This document shows positions 8,260 to 17,665 of a stretch of 64,000 bases of DNA, piece after piece. The stretch's first letter is position 1, and every line of letters starts with the position of its first letter. The translations under genes and the position numbers were made by a program. Under the pieces are notes generated by a model. That model had not been told where the DNA came from and ran no database searches. It saw only the letters and a program-made list of their open reading frames with translations. This DNA comes from JBFXAN01 sp050184225 (GTDB lineage Bacteria > Chloroflexota > Dehalococcoidia > CAUJGQ01): the NCBI GenBank assembly GCA_050184225.1, contig JBFXAN010000002.1, positions 39,342 to 103,341 on the forward strand, written 5' to 3'.

Positions 8260-9246
8260 ATGCTCCTCGCCGGTGACGTCGGTGCCACCAAGACCAGCCT
8301 GGCGCTGATCGCGCCGGATCGCGGCGCGCATGCACCGGTACGCGAAGTGACGTTGTCCAGCAACCGGTATCCGAGTCTGGAGGCGCTGGTTCTAGAATTC
8401 CTTCATGACGCCGGAGTGCCGGTGGAGCGGGCGTGCTTTGGTGTGGCCGGACCGGTTGTTGCGGGGCGGGCGCAGCTCACCAACCTGTCGTGGGTGCTCG
8501 ACGAGGTGTCATTAGTCCGAGGACTCGGGATCACGGCGGTTCGCCTCCTCAATGACCTGGAGGCGACTGCCACTGCCATGCCCTTCCTAGAAGCCGGCGA
8601 CCTCACCACGCTCGCGCCGGGAGAACCGGTTGCCCATGGCGCCATCGCGGTGATCGCGCCGGGGACCGGCTTGGGTGCCGCTTATCTGACCTGGGATGGG
8701 ACGTGCTACCAGGCGCACCCGTCTGAGGCTGGCCACACCGACTTTGCGCCGCGGAACGCGCACCAAGCTGACCTCCTCGCCTATCTCCGGGCGCGGCATG
8801 ACCACGTCAGCTACGAGCGCGTCTGTTCCGGCCGAGGGTTACCGAACATCTACGCATGGCTCAAGGAGCGGAGGTGTGACCCCGAGCCGCCGTGGCTGAC
8901 CGAGCAGCTAGCCGCTGCGAGCGACCCGACGCCGGTGATCATTCGTGCGGCGCGACACGGGGGGAGTGGTGCAGCGCTGTGTCGAGCGACGCTCGACACC
9001 TTCGTCGACATTCTCGCTGCCGAGGCTGGCAATCTGGCGCTGGCCGTAATGGCGACCGGCGGAGTCTACATTGGCGGCGGCATGCCGCTTCACATCATGC
9101 CCCAGCTCGATTGCGAACGGTTCCTCACCGCCTTTCGGAACAAGGGCCGCCTGACTGACCTGCTCGAACGCATCCCGGTGCACATCATCCGAACCGCGAA
9201 GGCGGCCCTGCTCGGCGCTTCGATTGAGGTGATACGGGCAGAGTGA
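8260..9246 (+). CDS. glk: glucokinase
   Basis: A 328-residue enzyme of the bacterial Glk (hexokinase fold) family that phosphorylates glucose with ATP in the cytoplasm. It begins MLLAGDVGATKTSLALI (phosphate loop), then CFGVAGPVVAG, the catalytic Asp in RLLNDLEATATAM, the adenosine loop APGTGLGAAYL, and HPSEAGHTDFAP, whose Glu and His bind glucose. VMATGGVYIGGGMP is the C-terminal nucleotide loop. GGAG precedes the ATG. The length is usual for the family. The gene follows the receiver-like gene by 12 bases, probably in one transcript. Confidence 0.93.
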   Translation: MLLAGDVGATKTSLALIAPDRGAHAPVREVTLSSNRYPSLEALVLEFLHDAGVPVERACFGVAGPVVAGRAQLTNLSWVLDEVSLVRGLGITAVRLLNDLEATATAMPFLEAGDLTTLAPGEPVAHGAIAVIAPGTGLGAAYLTWDGTCYQAHPSEAGHTDFAPRNAHQADLLAYLRARHDHVSYERVCSGRGLPNIYAWLKERRCDPEPPWLTEQLAAASDPTPVIIRAARHGGSGAALCRATLDTFVDILAAEAGNLALAVMATGGVYIGGGMPLHIMPQLDCERFLTAFRNKGRLTDLLERIPVHIIRTAKAALLGASIEVIRAE

Positions 9247-9564
9247 GGTTCCCAATTGGGTAGGATCTTCTGCCCGACACGTCGTCGAAATCCTTACTCC
9301 AGTAATTGATGCGTGGTCCCTTGCTCCACCCGTATCGAATTGCCCCACACTACAGTCCCACCCTGCCCGACAGACGGTGCGTGTTGGTGCGGCGAAGCTA
9401 AGCCTGGGCCGTCGGAACGGCGATCGGCGTCGCGCGGAGTGAACTGATCCAAACCGACGACACGCCGCGTCTCCGACGCCGGCCCATTGGCCGGGATGAG
9501 ATCGGTCCGGAACGACACGAAGGGCACTGGTTGCTCCGCGTCGGATGCAGAGGAGGAAGCGGTA
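9247..9564. other. spacer without recognisable gene
   Basis: About 320 bases between glk and the phoD-like gene. I see no coding frame with a ribosome-binding site and no strong hairpin. A promoter for the downstream pair is likely here but I cannot place it with confidence. Confidence 0.3.
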
Positions 9565-11334
9565 ATGGGTACGACGATGGGAACGTTGCAGCAGCAACCG
9601 CAACCGTGGAGGCCACCGCTGTGGCCATTCCGTGTGCCGGAGCGGCTCGGTGGATGGCTGCGTTGGATTGCCCGCGTATGGCTCGTCGTCGCGACGGTTG
9701 CCTTTGTCGTAGGCGTGTTTCAGGGTCGACTTCCGCGCGGTCTGGACCGGCAGAGTTCCGAGGTTATGATCCAACTGGCCCTGCTCGGGATCGTTGTTGT
9801 GGGTGAGCTGCTCGCCTGGCGCTGGCAGGCGATTGGCGCATCGGTGATCACGGCCGGTGCGATCGCCCTCGGTGTCATGGCAGCGATCGAACACTCGCCC
9901 ATCAACGCGTTGCTCGTCACCCTGATCTTCTTCCTTCCCGCGTTTCTCTACTGGCTGGATTGGCAGCGGACGCGATCGATCAAGGCGATCGTCACGCTTG
10001 CGGTCGCGCTCAGCGTCTTTCTCGCCGCGGGTGGCATCCGGGCGAATCAGGTCTACCAATCCTATCGTGGTCCGACACATCCTGCGTCGCCGCTTCGAGC
10101 CGCGCCGGTGACGTTGGTCGAGTGGATCTGGTCGGGGGCGCAAACGACCGACTCGATCACGGTCAACGCCAAGTTGGTGCGCGACAGCGAGGCGGTGTAC
10201 CTCCTCATCAGTGAGTTCGATGATCTACGGGAGCCAGCCATGTACGGCCCGGTGACGACGAACGAGCAGTCCGACCGGATCGTGTCGATCACCGCCGAAG
10301 GCTTGGAACCCGATACGCGGTACTACTACGCGGTGCAGGCGGACAGCGAGACGGATCGATCGCGGCTTGGTCACTTCAAGACATTTGCAGATAAGCCGTT
10401 CACCTTCACCTTCGCTGTCGGCGGCTGCGCGCTGACCGGGTCGAACGGACAGGTGTTCGACACCATTCGCGAGTCAGACCCGCTGTTCTACCTGGCCCTG
10501 GGCGATGTCTTCTACGAGAACATCAGCGTCAACGACCCGGATGCGTACCGCGCGGCCTATGCAAAGATCCTGACGTCGCCGGCCCAGTCAGCGCTCTACC
10601 GCGACGTTCCCATCGCGTACGTCTGGGATGACCATGACTTCGGTCCAAACAACGCCGATCGGACGGCACCAGGGAAGGAGGCGGCGCAGCAGGTCTACCG
10701 CCAGATCGTGCCCCATTATCCGCTGCCCGCCGGCGACACGGGTCCCATCTACCGTGCCTTTACCGTAGGACGTGTCCGCTTCATCGTCACTGACGCTCGG
10801 TCCGAGAAGGCGCCAAGCGGAGACCCGGACAACCCTGACAAGACGATGCTGGGCGCTGAACAGAAGGAGTGGCTAAAGCAGGAATTGCTTGCCGCAAGCC
10901 AGACGAACTCGCTGATCGTCTGGGTGAACTCGCTGCCGTGGATCGGCCCTGCGACAAGCACCGCGGACTACTGGGCCGGGTATGCGACGGAACGGCGTGA
11001 GCTGGCCGACTTCATCGCCCAGAACAACATCAGCGGCATCCTCATGCTCAGCGGCGACGCGCACATGGTCGCCATCGACGATGGCACCAACAGTGACTAC
11101 GCGACCAACGGTGGCGCCGGCTTCCCGGTGTTCCACACCGCGGCGCTGGACCGGCCCGGCAGCGTCAAGGGTGGACCGTACAGCGAGGGCACCTATCCCG
11201 GCGGCGGCCATTTCGGACTCGTGACCGTCGACGATGACGGTGGTTCGACGCTCACGGTGACGCTGAGCGGTCGCGACTACCACGGGAATGAGATCGTTGG
11301 CTACACCTTCCAGGTTCCCGCGGTGACACATTAG
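9565..11334 (+). CDS. membrane-anchored PhoD-like metallophosphatase
   Basis: A 589-residue protein with two parts. Residues 1 to about 190 hold four hydrophobic segments (around WIARVWLVVATVAFVVGV, QLALLGIVVVGELLAW, ASVITAGAIALGVMAA and AIVTLAVALSVFLAAGG). The rest is an N-terminal Ig-like strand region and a PhoD/alkaline phosphatase D catalytic core: LGDVFYEN, VWDDHDFGPNN and LSGDAHMVAIDD carry the metal-binding Asp, Asn and His residues of phosphodiesterase/alkaline phosphatase D. The core is expected outside the membrane, releasing phosphate from esters. The usual Tat signal peptide is absent; the four-helix module replaces it. The start at 9565 is preceded by GAGGAGG. Confidence 0.85.
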   Translation: MGTTMGTLQQQPQPWRPPLWPFRVPERLGGWLRWIARVWLVVATVAFVVGVFQGRLPRGLDRQSSEVMIQLALLGIVVVGELLAWRWQAIGASVITAGAIALGVMAAIEHSPINALLVTLIFFLPAFLYWLDWQRTRSIKAIVTLAVALSVFLAAGGIRANQVYQSYRGPTHPASPLRAAPVTLVEWIWSGAQTTDSITVNAKLVRDSEAVYLLISEFDDLREPAMYGPVTTNEQSDRIVSITAEGLEPDTRYYYAVQADSETDRSRLGHFKTFADKPFTFTFAVGGCALTGSNGQVFDTIRESDPLFYLALGDVFYENISVNDPDAYRAAYAKILTSPAQSALYRDVPIAYVWDDHDFGPNNADRTAPGKEAAQQVYRQIVPHYPLPAGDTGPIYRAFTVGRVRFIVTDARSEKAPSGDPDNPDKTMLGAEQKEWLKQELLAASQTNSLIVWVNSLPWIGPATSTADYWAGYATERRELADFIAQNNISGILMLSGDAHMVAIDDGTNSDYATNGGAGFPVFHTAALDRPGSVKGGPYSEGTYPGGGHFGLVTVDDDGGSTLTVTLSGRDYHGNEIVGYTFQVPAVTH

Positions 11335-11357
11335 CACGCGGGACGGGAGCGAGCGTA

Positions 11358-13877
11358 ATGGTTACCGCGACTCACCAATCCACGGCTGCTGATCAACCGC
11401 TCCGCGGCCTCGGCGCATCCGAGGCCGCGGAGCGCCGGGCGGCCGGCGCGGTCAATGGAACTCGGCATACGGTGAGCCGGTCATATGTCCGGATCATCGG
11501 CCAGAACCTCTTCACCTTCCTGAACCTGCTCATCTTCGCCATCTCCGGCGTCCTTGCCGCGCTCGGACTCTACCTGGACGCGCTGTTCGCCGGCATACTG
11601 GGCACCTTGAATGCGCTGATTGCGATCGTTCAGGAGGTTCGAGCCAAGCGCACGCTCGACCGGATCGCCGTCCTCACGCGGCCGCAGGCTGTGGTCATCC
11701 GCGACGGTCGCGAGCAAACGGTGACCGCCGCTGATGTTGTGCGCGACGACCTCGTCGTGGTCAGGTCCGGCGACCAGGTCGTCGCCGACGGCCCAATCGT
11801 GACGGCGACCGGCGTCACCGTCGATGAGTCGCTCCTCACCGGCGAGGCAGAACTCGTAAGCAAGGCCGCCGGGGACCTGCTGTATTCCGGAACGTATTGC
11901 ATGACCGGAACGGCAGTGTATCGCGCCGATCGAGTGGGCGCCGACAGCACAGCTGAACGGATTAATGCCTCGGCCCGGGCGTTCCGCAACGTGAAGACGC
12001 CGCTCCAACGCGAGATCACGTGGCTGATGCGCATCCTCCTGGGCGTGATTCTGCTGCTCACCCTGCAGGTGCTTGGTACCTTTGGACAGCTCTATGGCGG
12101 CTTCTCTCCGGATGGGACCGTCGCAAGGGATGCGGCTCGTGCGATCGCGGTGCTGATTGGCCTTGTCCCACAGGGCCTGGTGCTGATGATCTCGATTGCG
12201 TACGCCATGGCGGTGATCCGGATCGCCGGTAAGGGAATCCTCGCCCATCGGATGAACGCCATCGAGTCGCTCAGTCATGTCGACGTCCTCTGTCTCGACA
12301 AGACCGGCACGATCACGACGAATCACCTGAAGGTCGAGGCGATCCACCCTTTCACTGCCCGCCGGCGTGAACTGGAGCAAGCGCTCGGCATCTTCGTCGC
12401 CAGTAGTACCTCACACAACCGAACATCGGCTGCTATCGGCGATGCGTTTCCCGGAGCGGCCAGGCGGGTGCGGGAGGAGGTTCCATTCTCCTCCGAGCGA
12501 AAGTGGAGCGGCTTGATCCTCGATGACCCCGGCGGGGGTGCGTACGTCCTTGGTGCGCCGGAGTCCTTGGAGAGCGCGTTGAGTGACGGCCGAGGCATGG
12601 ATGACGGCCGTGTTGGTGCCTGGACAGCGCAGGGATTGCGCGTGTTGCTGTTCGCCTTTGGTCCTGGTGTCACGACCTTCAGCGATCCGGAGGCGCCGAA
12701 TCTCCCTAAGCATCTGGTCCCGCTTGGGCTGATAGCGCTCCGTGACGAACTGCGGCAGGACGCCGGCGAGACGCTCCGGGCATTCGCCGGCGCCGGGATC
12801 GCCCTCAAGATCATTTCCGGCGACCACCCTGCCACGGTCACAACCCTCGCCCGGCAGGCAGGTGTGGAGGTCAAGGAGGACGAACAGGTTATTACCGGCC
12901 TGGATCTTGACGGGTTGGACGAGCGTGGCTATGAGCGTGTGGCGGACGATGCAATGATCTTTGCCCGTGTGTCGCCGAGCCAGAAGGAGAAACTCGTCAC
13001 GGCGCTGCAGCGGCGCGGGCGATATGTCGCGATGATCGGCGACGGGGTCAACGACGTGCCAGCGCTCAAGCACGCGAACGTGGCAGTCGCGATGCGCAGC
13101 GGCAGTGATGTCGCGCGGGGCATCGCCGATCTGGTCCTGCTCGACGATGCATTCACCAAGCTGCCCGCAACATTCCATGAGGGTCAGCGAGTCCGCAACG
13201 GTCTCCGGACGACGATGAACCTCTTCTTCACGCGGACGCTCTATACGATCCTGATCGTCCTCGTCACCGCGCTCGGCGGGGCCGCGTTCCCCATTCCGCT
13301 TCGACATGGCGCGCTCGTATCGGCCCTGGCCGTTGGTCTGCCCGCGTTCGCATTGACGATCTGGGCGCGGCCTGGCAAGGTCGCACGCCGGGCGCTCCCG
13401 GAGGTGTTTGATGTCGTCGTGCCGGCTGGTGTCACCATCGCGGCGATGGGACTTGCCGTGTACCACGTCTTCCTGGCGGTGACTGACGACATTGATCTCG
13501 CACAGTCGGCGCTCACCACGATGACGATGCTGTGCGGTTTCGCGCTGATCCCCTTCCTCCGACCGCCAACGAAGGCGTGGGTCGGTGCGACCGGACTGGT
13601 GGGCGATTGGCGGCCGACGTTCTTTGCCGGGCTGATGCTGATCGTCTTTCTTGGTGTCCTGTTTGTGCCGCCGATGCAGGTCTTCTGGGAATTGGAGCCG
13701 CTCCCGCTTTGGACATATCCGGCGATGGTACTGGTGGTTCCACTCTGGGCGCTTACGGTTCGGCTCCTGTGGCGGAGCTGCCTGATGAAGCGGCTGCGCC
13801 AGTTCGGTTCGACCGGTTGGCGAGCGTTGGTGGTAACGAACACGCACCAGAAACCACGTCGCATGACCACGTCCTGA
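11358..13877 (+). CDS. P-type cation-transporting ATPase (CtpE-like)
   Basis: An 839-residue P-type ATPase. In order it shows DESLLTGEAELV (actuator loop TGE), PQGLVLMISIAYAMAV (M4 ion-site helix), the phosphorylation motif CLDKTGTITT (Asp near residue 314) and MIGDGVNDVPALKHANVA (hinge, near 560). Six C-terminal helices follow. Similarity in the N-terminal pattern (VQEVRAKRTLDRIAVL) and the PxGL helix suggests the CtpE branch, known in mycobacteria for Ca2+ uptake; ion choice is inference. It lies 24 bases after the PhoD-like gene, so one operon linking phosphate and cation handling is plausible. Confidence 0.88.
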   Translation: MVTATHQSTAADQPLRGLGASEAAERRAAGAVNGTRHTVSRSYVRIIGQNLFTFLNLLIFAISGVLAALGLYLDALFAGILGTLNALIAIVQEVRAKRTLDRIAVLTRPQAVVIRDGREQTVTAADVVRDDLVVVRSGDQVVADGPIVTATGVTVDESLLTGEAELVSKAAGDLLYSGTYCMTGTAVYRADRVGADSTAERINASARAFRNVKTPLQREITWLMRILLGVILLLTLQVLGTFGQLYGGFSPDGTVARDAARAIAVLIGLVPQGLVLMISIAYAMAVIRIAGKGILAHRMNAIESLSHVDVLCLDKTGTITTNHLKVEAIHPFTARRRELEQALGIFVASSTSHNRTSAAIGDAFPGAARRVREEVPFSSERKWSGLILDDPGGGAYVLGAPESLESALSDGRGMDDGRVGAWTAQGLRVLLFAFGPGVTTFSDPEAPNLPKHLVPLGLIALRDELRQDAGETLRAFAGAGIALKIISGDHPATVTTLARQAGVEVKEDEQVITGLDLDGLDERGYERVADDAMIFARVSPSQKEKLVTALQRRGRYVAMIGDGVNDVPALKHANVAVAMRSGSDVARGIADLVLLDDAFTKLPATFHEGQRVRNGLRTTMNLFFTRTLYTILIVLVTALGGAAFPIPLRHGALVSALAVGLPAFALTIWARPGKVARRALPEVFDVVVPAGVTIAAMGLAVYHVFLAVTDDIDLAQSALTTMTMLCGFALIPFLRPPTKAWVGATGLVGDWRPTFFAGLMLIVFLGVLFVPPMQVFWELEPLPLWTYPAMVLVVPLWALTVRLLWRSCLMKRLRQFGSTGWRALVVTNTHQKPRRMTTS

Positions 13878-14304
13878 GCATTAGTACCTGGAGTACGACA
13901 TCATTTCTCGGTAGAAATGGAGGACATCAATGAGGGGGATCCTCTCAGCAGTCGGGCAGTGGGCGATCGATGCTCTCAGCTCGACTTTGGCCAAATGGCG
14001 TGCAGGGGCGCCGATGCCTTCCCTATCGCCCGCCATGCTACGGCGGCTCGCCCCGTATGAGCCACACTTCTCGCGGCGTGCTTGATTCCATGTCCTGACC
14101 TTGGGCGCCGGTACAATCCTAGTATCCGGTCAACGGACCCTCTCCGCGGACGTGCGGGCAAGCGCGAGCGATTCGAGGCCAGTACAATCGATACGCTTGG
14201 GTCGTCGTTTCATCGAGGTTGGTAGAGGGTGAGTCTTCTTGCCCCTACACCCACCTCGATTAATTCAAACGCAGACATCGTTCAAGGTGGCGAGGCGTGT
14301 GCAT
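13878..14304. other. convergent intergenic region
   Basis: About 430 bases between the end of the P-type ATPase gene and the end of the minus-strand LysM-BTAD gene. Apart from the inverted repeat at 14212-14260, no coding frame is convincing. Confidence 0.35.
14212..14260. terminator. putative bidirectional terminator hairpin
   Basis: ATCGAGGTTGGTAGAGGG pairs almost completely with CCCCTACACCCACCTCGAT across a short loop. It sits between two convergent genes, where a shared terminator is expected. No clear U-run follows on either strand, so the efficiency is uncertain. Confidence 0.45.
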
Positions 14305-17300
14305 TCATCCCTTCGTAAGCTGCAGCCAAAGCTTCGTGGTCTCCGGGAGGGGCTGCGCCTCAGAATCATCGAGTTCTCGCCGCAAAGACTCCACTAGCAC
14401 TTTGTACGCTTTGCGGACGCCGTTTGTGTCCCCAATTTTCGCATAGCACTGCATCAGGCCACGGGCTGCTTCTTCGTCGATTGGGTCATGGGCGAGGATC
14501 GCACGATAGAAGCTGAGCGCCTGCTGGCCCTCGCCAGACGCCACGGCAAGCTTCGCCGCAGTGTGGGCTGCCTTGAGGAACCTTCCTTCGTGCTCGCGGC
14601 GGTACGGCTCTGCCCATTCGAACGGCTCTGCACCGAAGAGACCGCCGCGGTAGAGTGCCAGCGCGCGATCGTGCTCCACCAAGGCATCCGCCGGCGGCAG
14701 TGTTGTCGCACGACGCAGATGTGCCTCATACGCAACGAGGTCGACCTGGAAGAGTGCGGAATTGAGATGATAGCGTTGACCTTGCGTGACCAGCGGTTCA
14801 ATCGTGCTGCCCGACACCTCCTTGAGCGCCCGGCGCAGGTGATACGCAGTGTCTGACAGCACTCGCTGCATCTGGCCGATGTCCTGGTCCGGCCAGAGCG
14901 CCTCCCATGCTTCCTCCCGAGGAACCGGCGCACCTCCTTTAATAATGAGATACGCGAGCAATTCCCGCGCCTTCTGCACCTTCCAATTGATGACGGGCCT
15001 GCCGTCAAGCTCAACCTGAAAGGCGCCGAAGCAGCGGACTCGAAACGAGGGTAACAGCCGATCGCTCGTCTCGTCGGCGGAGTCTTCACCACCGATGAAC
15101 GGCGTATCGTCCTGCGCCGATCGATCGTGCCTGCCAAGGTGCGCCGACTCCTGCGTGGACATCACTACTTCATCATCGGTGGCGGGAGGCTGCGCTGCGT
15201 TCGGTTCAGCCACGTCGGATGCGGCAGCCGTTGGATGGGCCTGCGCTTGCTTCCCGATCGGGACCAGGCTGTCCCCGTTCGTAGGTCGGAGTTCCGCCCA
15301 ATCGCCGTTGGGAATCTCGGTGAGCTCGGGTTGGACGGGCGATGCGTGTCGCTCATCGGTTGGTGGAGTGTCCGGTTCCGATCGTTGCCCCATTGCCCCC
15401 CGAGCACCATCGTGGTCATCGTGTGGAGGCGACACCCGCACCGAGTGGAGCGTCACTGGCTGATCTCCTCTGAGGCTAAACAACAGAGATCCGGCGGGTA
15501 TATCCTCAGCGAGCTCGGTACCCCCGAAAACGACACATGCATTGCATGCCTGCTGCAATGCGGGGTCAACCGGCTTGCTCGCGGTGCTGATGAGGATGGT
15601 AACAATCCCGACACCTGGCCCCCGTCGAAGGAGTGTCTCCAGCCGACCGCTTTCATCGACACTGTGTGCGGTTGGGATCGCCAAGACGACCGGCACTTTT
15701 TCGTCGGCTGTACCCCGGGCAGTGCGTGCCGCCAACTCGGTTTCCAACGCCTCAACCAGACCGCCAGGGGACAGGCCCGCCGCTGGCCACCGGCGAAGGC
15801 CGAGCGCCTCGCCATCGGCGCCTGAGAGCAATGACACACTCTCGTCACACGCCACTTCGTGTGTTCCCTGTGAATCACTGGCGGCCAACGTTGCGAACCA
15901 TGATCGAAGGAGCCCCGACGTTGCTGTCCCCATTCCTGCGATCCAGACGTTGCCTACCGCGGCGAGGTTGACGTAGTACAATTCGTCGTCTGTCGCGCCA
16001 ACCGGCACCAGCAGCCGTGCGGGCGATCCCCCGTCCAGGTCCCTGAACAACGCTACCGCCTCTCGGCGGAGGTGCGAGACGGTCAACTCCACCCGATCGG
16101 CAACGAGGACACGCCCCTCAATCGCGCAACCAAGGCGGCGCGCCAGAGCGAAGCGCGTGTCGGTCACCGTCCGTGCTTCGCCGGGTGGACACGCCAGCAC
16201 GAACGACATCGCATCTGTCGCCTCCCGACATGTGATCAAACGCACCGCGGTGAAATCCTGCTCGGCGAGCGCAGAGAGGAGCAATGAGGCGGCCAAGTGG
16301 ACCCATTCCAAGTCACCTTCAGGTGCCTTTGGTCGGCGACCGTAGCGACGTCCAGGGGACGAGCGACGCTGCCTGTCTGATGTGCCTGAGCGAGATCTAT
16401 GCGTACGTCGGGCGAGCACGACCGTGGCACCAGCAACAGCGAGGCCGGCAGCACCAGCGGCAAGGATCAGCGGCTGGGGTAACCAGCCTCCGCCATGTCC
16501 CTGTTGATCCTCGGTCGCACCAGGATCGGCGACCGCTGGATCCGTCGAATCTGGCGGGGGCTCGGGTTTGGGGCTGACCGGCGCGGCGGGCACTGGCGTC
16601 CCTTCAGCGGCGGGCGGCGCTGGCGCTTCATCGTGCCACGGCTGCGCTGGCGGATCGAGCGCGACGGGGGCGGCGGGGAGCCGCAATGTCCAACCCGGGA
16701 GAACAACATCCGGGTTGGTGAAGTGCCTGCCTCCGCCCATGTCCTGGCCCTGGTTGAGTTCCCAGATCTCCGTCCACCGCAAGCTGTCGCCGAGGAAGCG
16801 CGCCGCCATGCTGAGCAGCGAGTCGCCAGCCTGCACCCGATAGGTGAGGGCGTGATCGTCGGTGACGACGTTCGCGGCCGGCAGCGGGATCTCCAGCACC
16901 CACCCTTCCCGGATCAGGTCCGGATTCGTAAACACCTCGCCGTTGGGCATTGTTTTGCCTGAATTGGCTGCGACGATCTCCGGATACCGCTCACCGTCGC
17001 CGTAAAACCGGTCCGCGATCTTCCACAACGTGTCACCGGCGACGACGGTATAGGGAATGGCGACCCGTTCCGGTGCGGTCAGGAGGAGTGCAGGCATCCC
17101 ATCCACATCCGCTCCGCTGGTCAGCAGCATCACGGGACCTGGTGCGGCAGGTTGTGCGGCTGGGGCGACAAAAGCCATGGCTGAATGTCCGGTCGTCTTC
17201 GCCTTAGGCAGACTGGGGAGCCACGCGCTCGTGAGAAGGAGGCCGGCGACGGCGCCATCGGTGAGACGTCGGACGAACGGAATAGTCAGCAGGTCCGTGA

Positions 17301-17652
17301 ACTGGAGGAGCCGCCGGGCGATACGCGTCGCCCCGCGCCGGCGAATCACGACGCAGGCAAGGGTCCGAAGCAGCGTAGCGAGGATGAGGTAGCCGAGTGC
17401 GAGCCAGGCGAGGCTGGATGCCAGGTAGACGACAGCGTCGGTGGGAACCTCTGACGTAGTCAGTACGCGGCTGACGTCTGCTGAACTGGGCAGCGTCTCC
17501 GGCAACTGCGGCGGACCCGTCAGCCACGCGAGCACCGCTGCAACCGCACTCAGGAGTGACATGAACGCGATGAAGCGGGCAAAGTCACCGACGGATGCGT
17601 GATGCTTCCATCGTTCATGGCCACAGTCAAGTGATGTACTGCCGACGGTCAT
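14305..17652 (-). CDS. membrane-anchored LysM-BTAD transcriptional regulator-like protein
   Basis: An 1115-residue protein at the end of the Tad pilus operon. Hydrophobic segments lie near residues 25-46, 75-100 and 130-148. Two LysM domains follow (YTVVAGDTLWKIADRFYG from 201, YRVQAGDSLLSMAARFLG from 271), then a Pro-rich linker and another helix near 391-413. A long cytoplasmic part leads to a C-terminal SARP-type region from residue 870 (FRVRCFGAFQVELDG, WKVQKARELLAYLI, then BTAD repeats to ALSFYRAILAHDPIDEEAAR). LysM binds peptidoglycan; the OmpR-like winged helix with BTAD binds DNA in SARP regulators. GAGGAGG precedes the ATG at 17652. It could sense the wall and control pilus genes; this role is inference. 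Confidence 0.82.
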   Translation of the reverse strand: MTVGSTSLDCGHERWKHHASVGDFARFIAFMSLLSAVAAVLAWLTGPPQLPETLPSSADVSRVLTTSEVPTDAVVYLASSLAWLALGYLILATLLRTLACVVIRRRGATRIARRLLQFTDLLTIPFVRRLTDGAVAGLLLTSAWLPSLPKAKTTGHSAMAFVAPAAQPAAPGPVMLLTSGADVDGMPALLLTAPERVAIPYTVVAGDTLWKIADRFYGDGERYPEIVAANSGKTMPNGEVFTNPDLIREGWVLEIPLPAANVVTDDHALTYRVQAGDSLLSMAARFLGDSLRWTEIWELNQGQDMGGGRHFTNPDVVLPGWTLRLPAAPVALDPPAQPWHDEAPAPPAAEGTPVPAAPVSPKPEPPPDSTDPAVADPGATEDQQGHGGGWLPQPLILAAGAAGLAVAGATVVLARRTHRSRSGTSDRQRRSSPGRRYGRRPKAPEGDLEWVHLAASLLLSALAEQDFTAVRLITCREATDAMSFVLACPPGEARTVTDTRFALARRLGCAIEGRVLVADRVELTVSHLRREAVALFRDLDGGSPARLLVPVGATDDELYYVNLAAVGNVWIAGMGTATSGLLRSWFATLAASDSQGTHEVACDESVSLLSGADGEALGLRRWPAAGLSPGGLVEALETELAARTARGTADEKVPVVLAIPTAHSVDESGRLETLLRRGPGVGIVTILISTASKPVDPALQQACNACVVFGGTELAEDIPAGSLLFSLRGDQPVTLHSVRVSPPHDDHDGARGAMGQRSEPDTPPTDERHASPVQPELTEIPNGDWAELRPTNGDSLVPIGKQAQAHPTAAASDVAEPNAAQPPATDDEVVMSTQESAHLGRHDRSAQDDTPFIGGEDSADETSDRLLPSFRVRCFGAFQVELDGRPVINWKVQKARELLAYLIIKGGAPVPREEAWEALWPDQDIGQMQRVLSDTAYHLRRALKEVSGSTIEPLVTQGQRYHLNSALFQVDLVAYEAHLRRATTLPPADALVEHDRALALYRGGLFGAEPFEWAEPYRREHEGRFLKAAHTAAKLAVASGEGQQALSFYRAILAHDPIDEEAARGLMQCYAKIGDTNGVRKAYKVLVESLRRELDDSEAQPLPETTKLWLQLTKG

Positions 17653-17665
17653 TTGCAGTTCCTCC

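Noticed and set aside
12411..13847. Minus-strand open frame of 478 codons opposite the P-type ATPase
   Set aside because: Arg/Gln/His-rich shadow of a well-supported gene, a common effect in GC-rich DNA.
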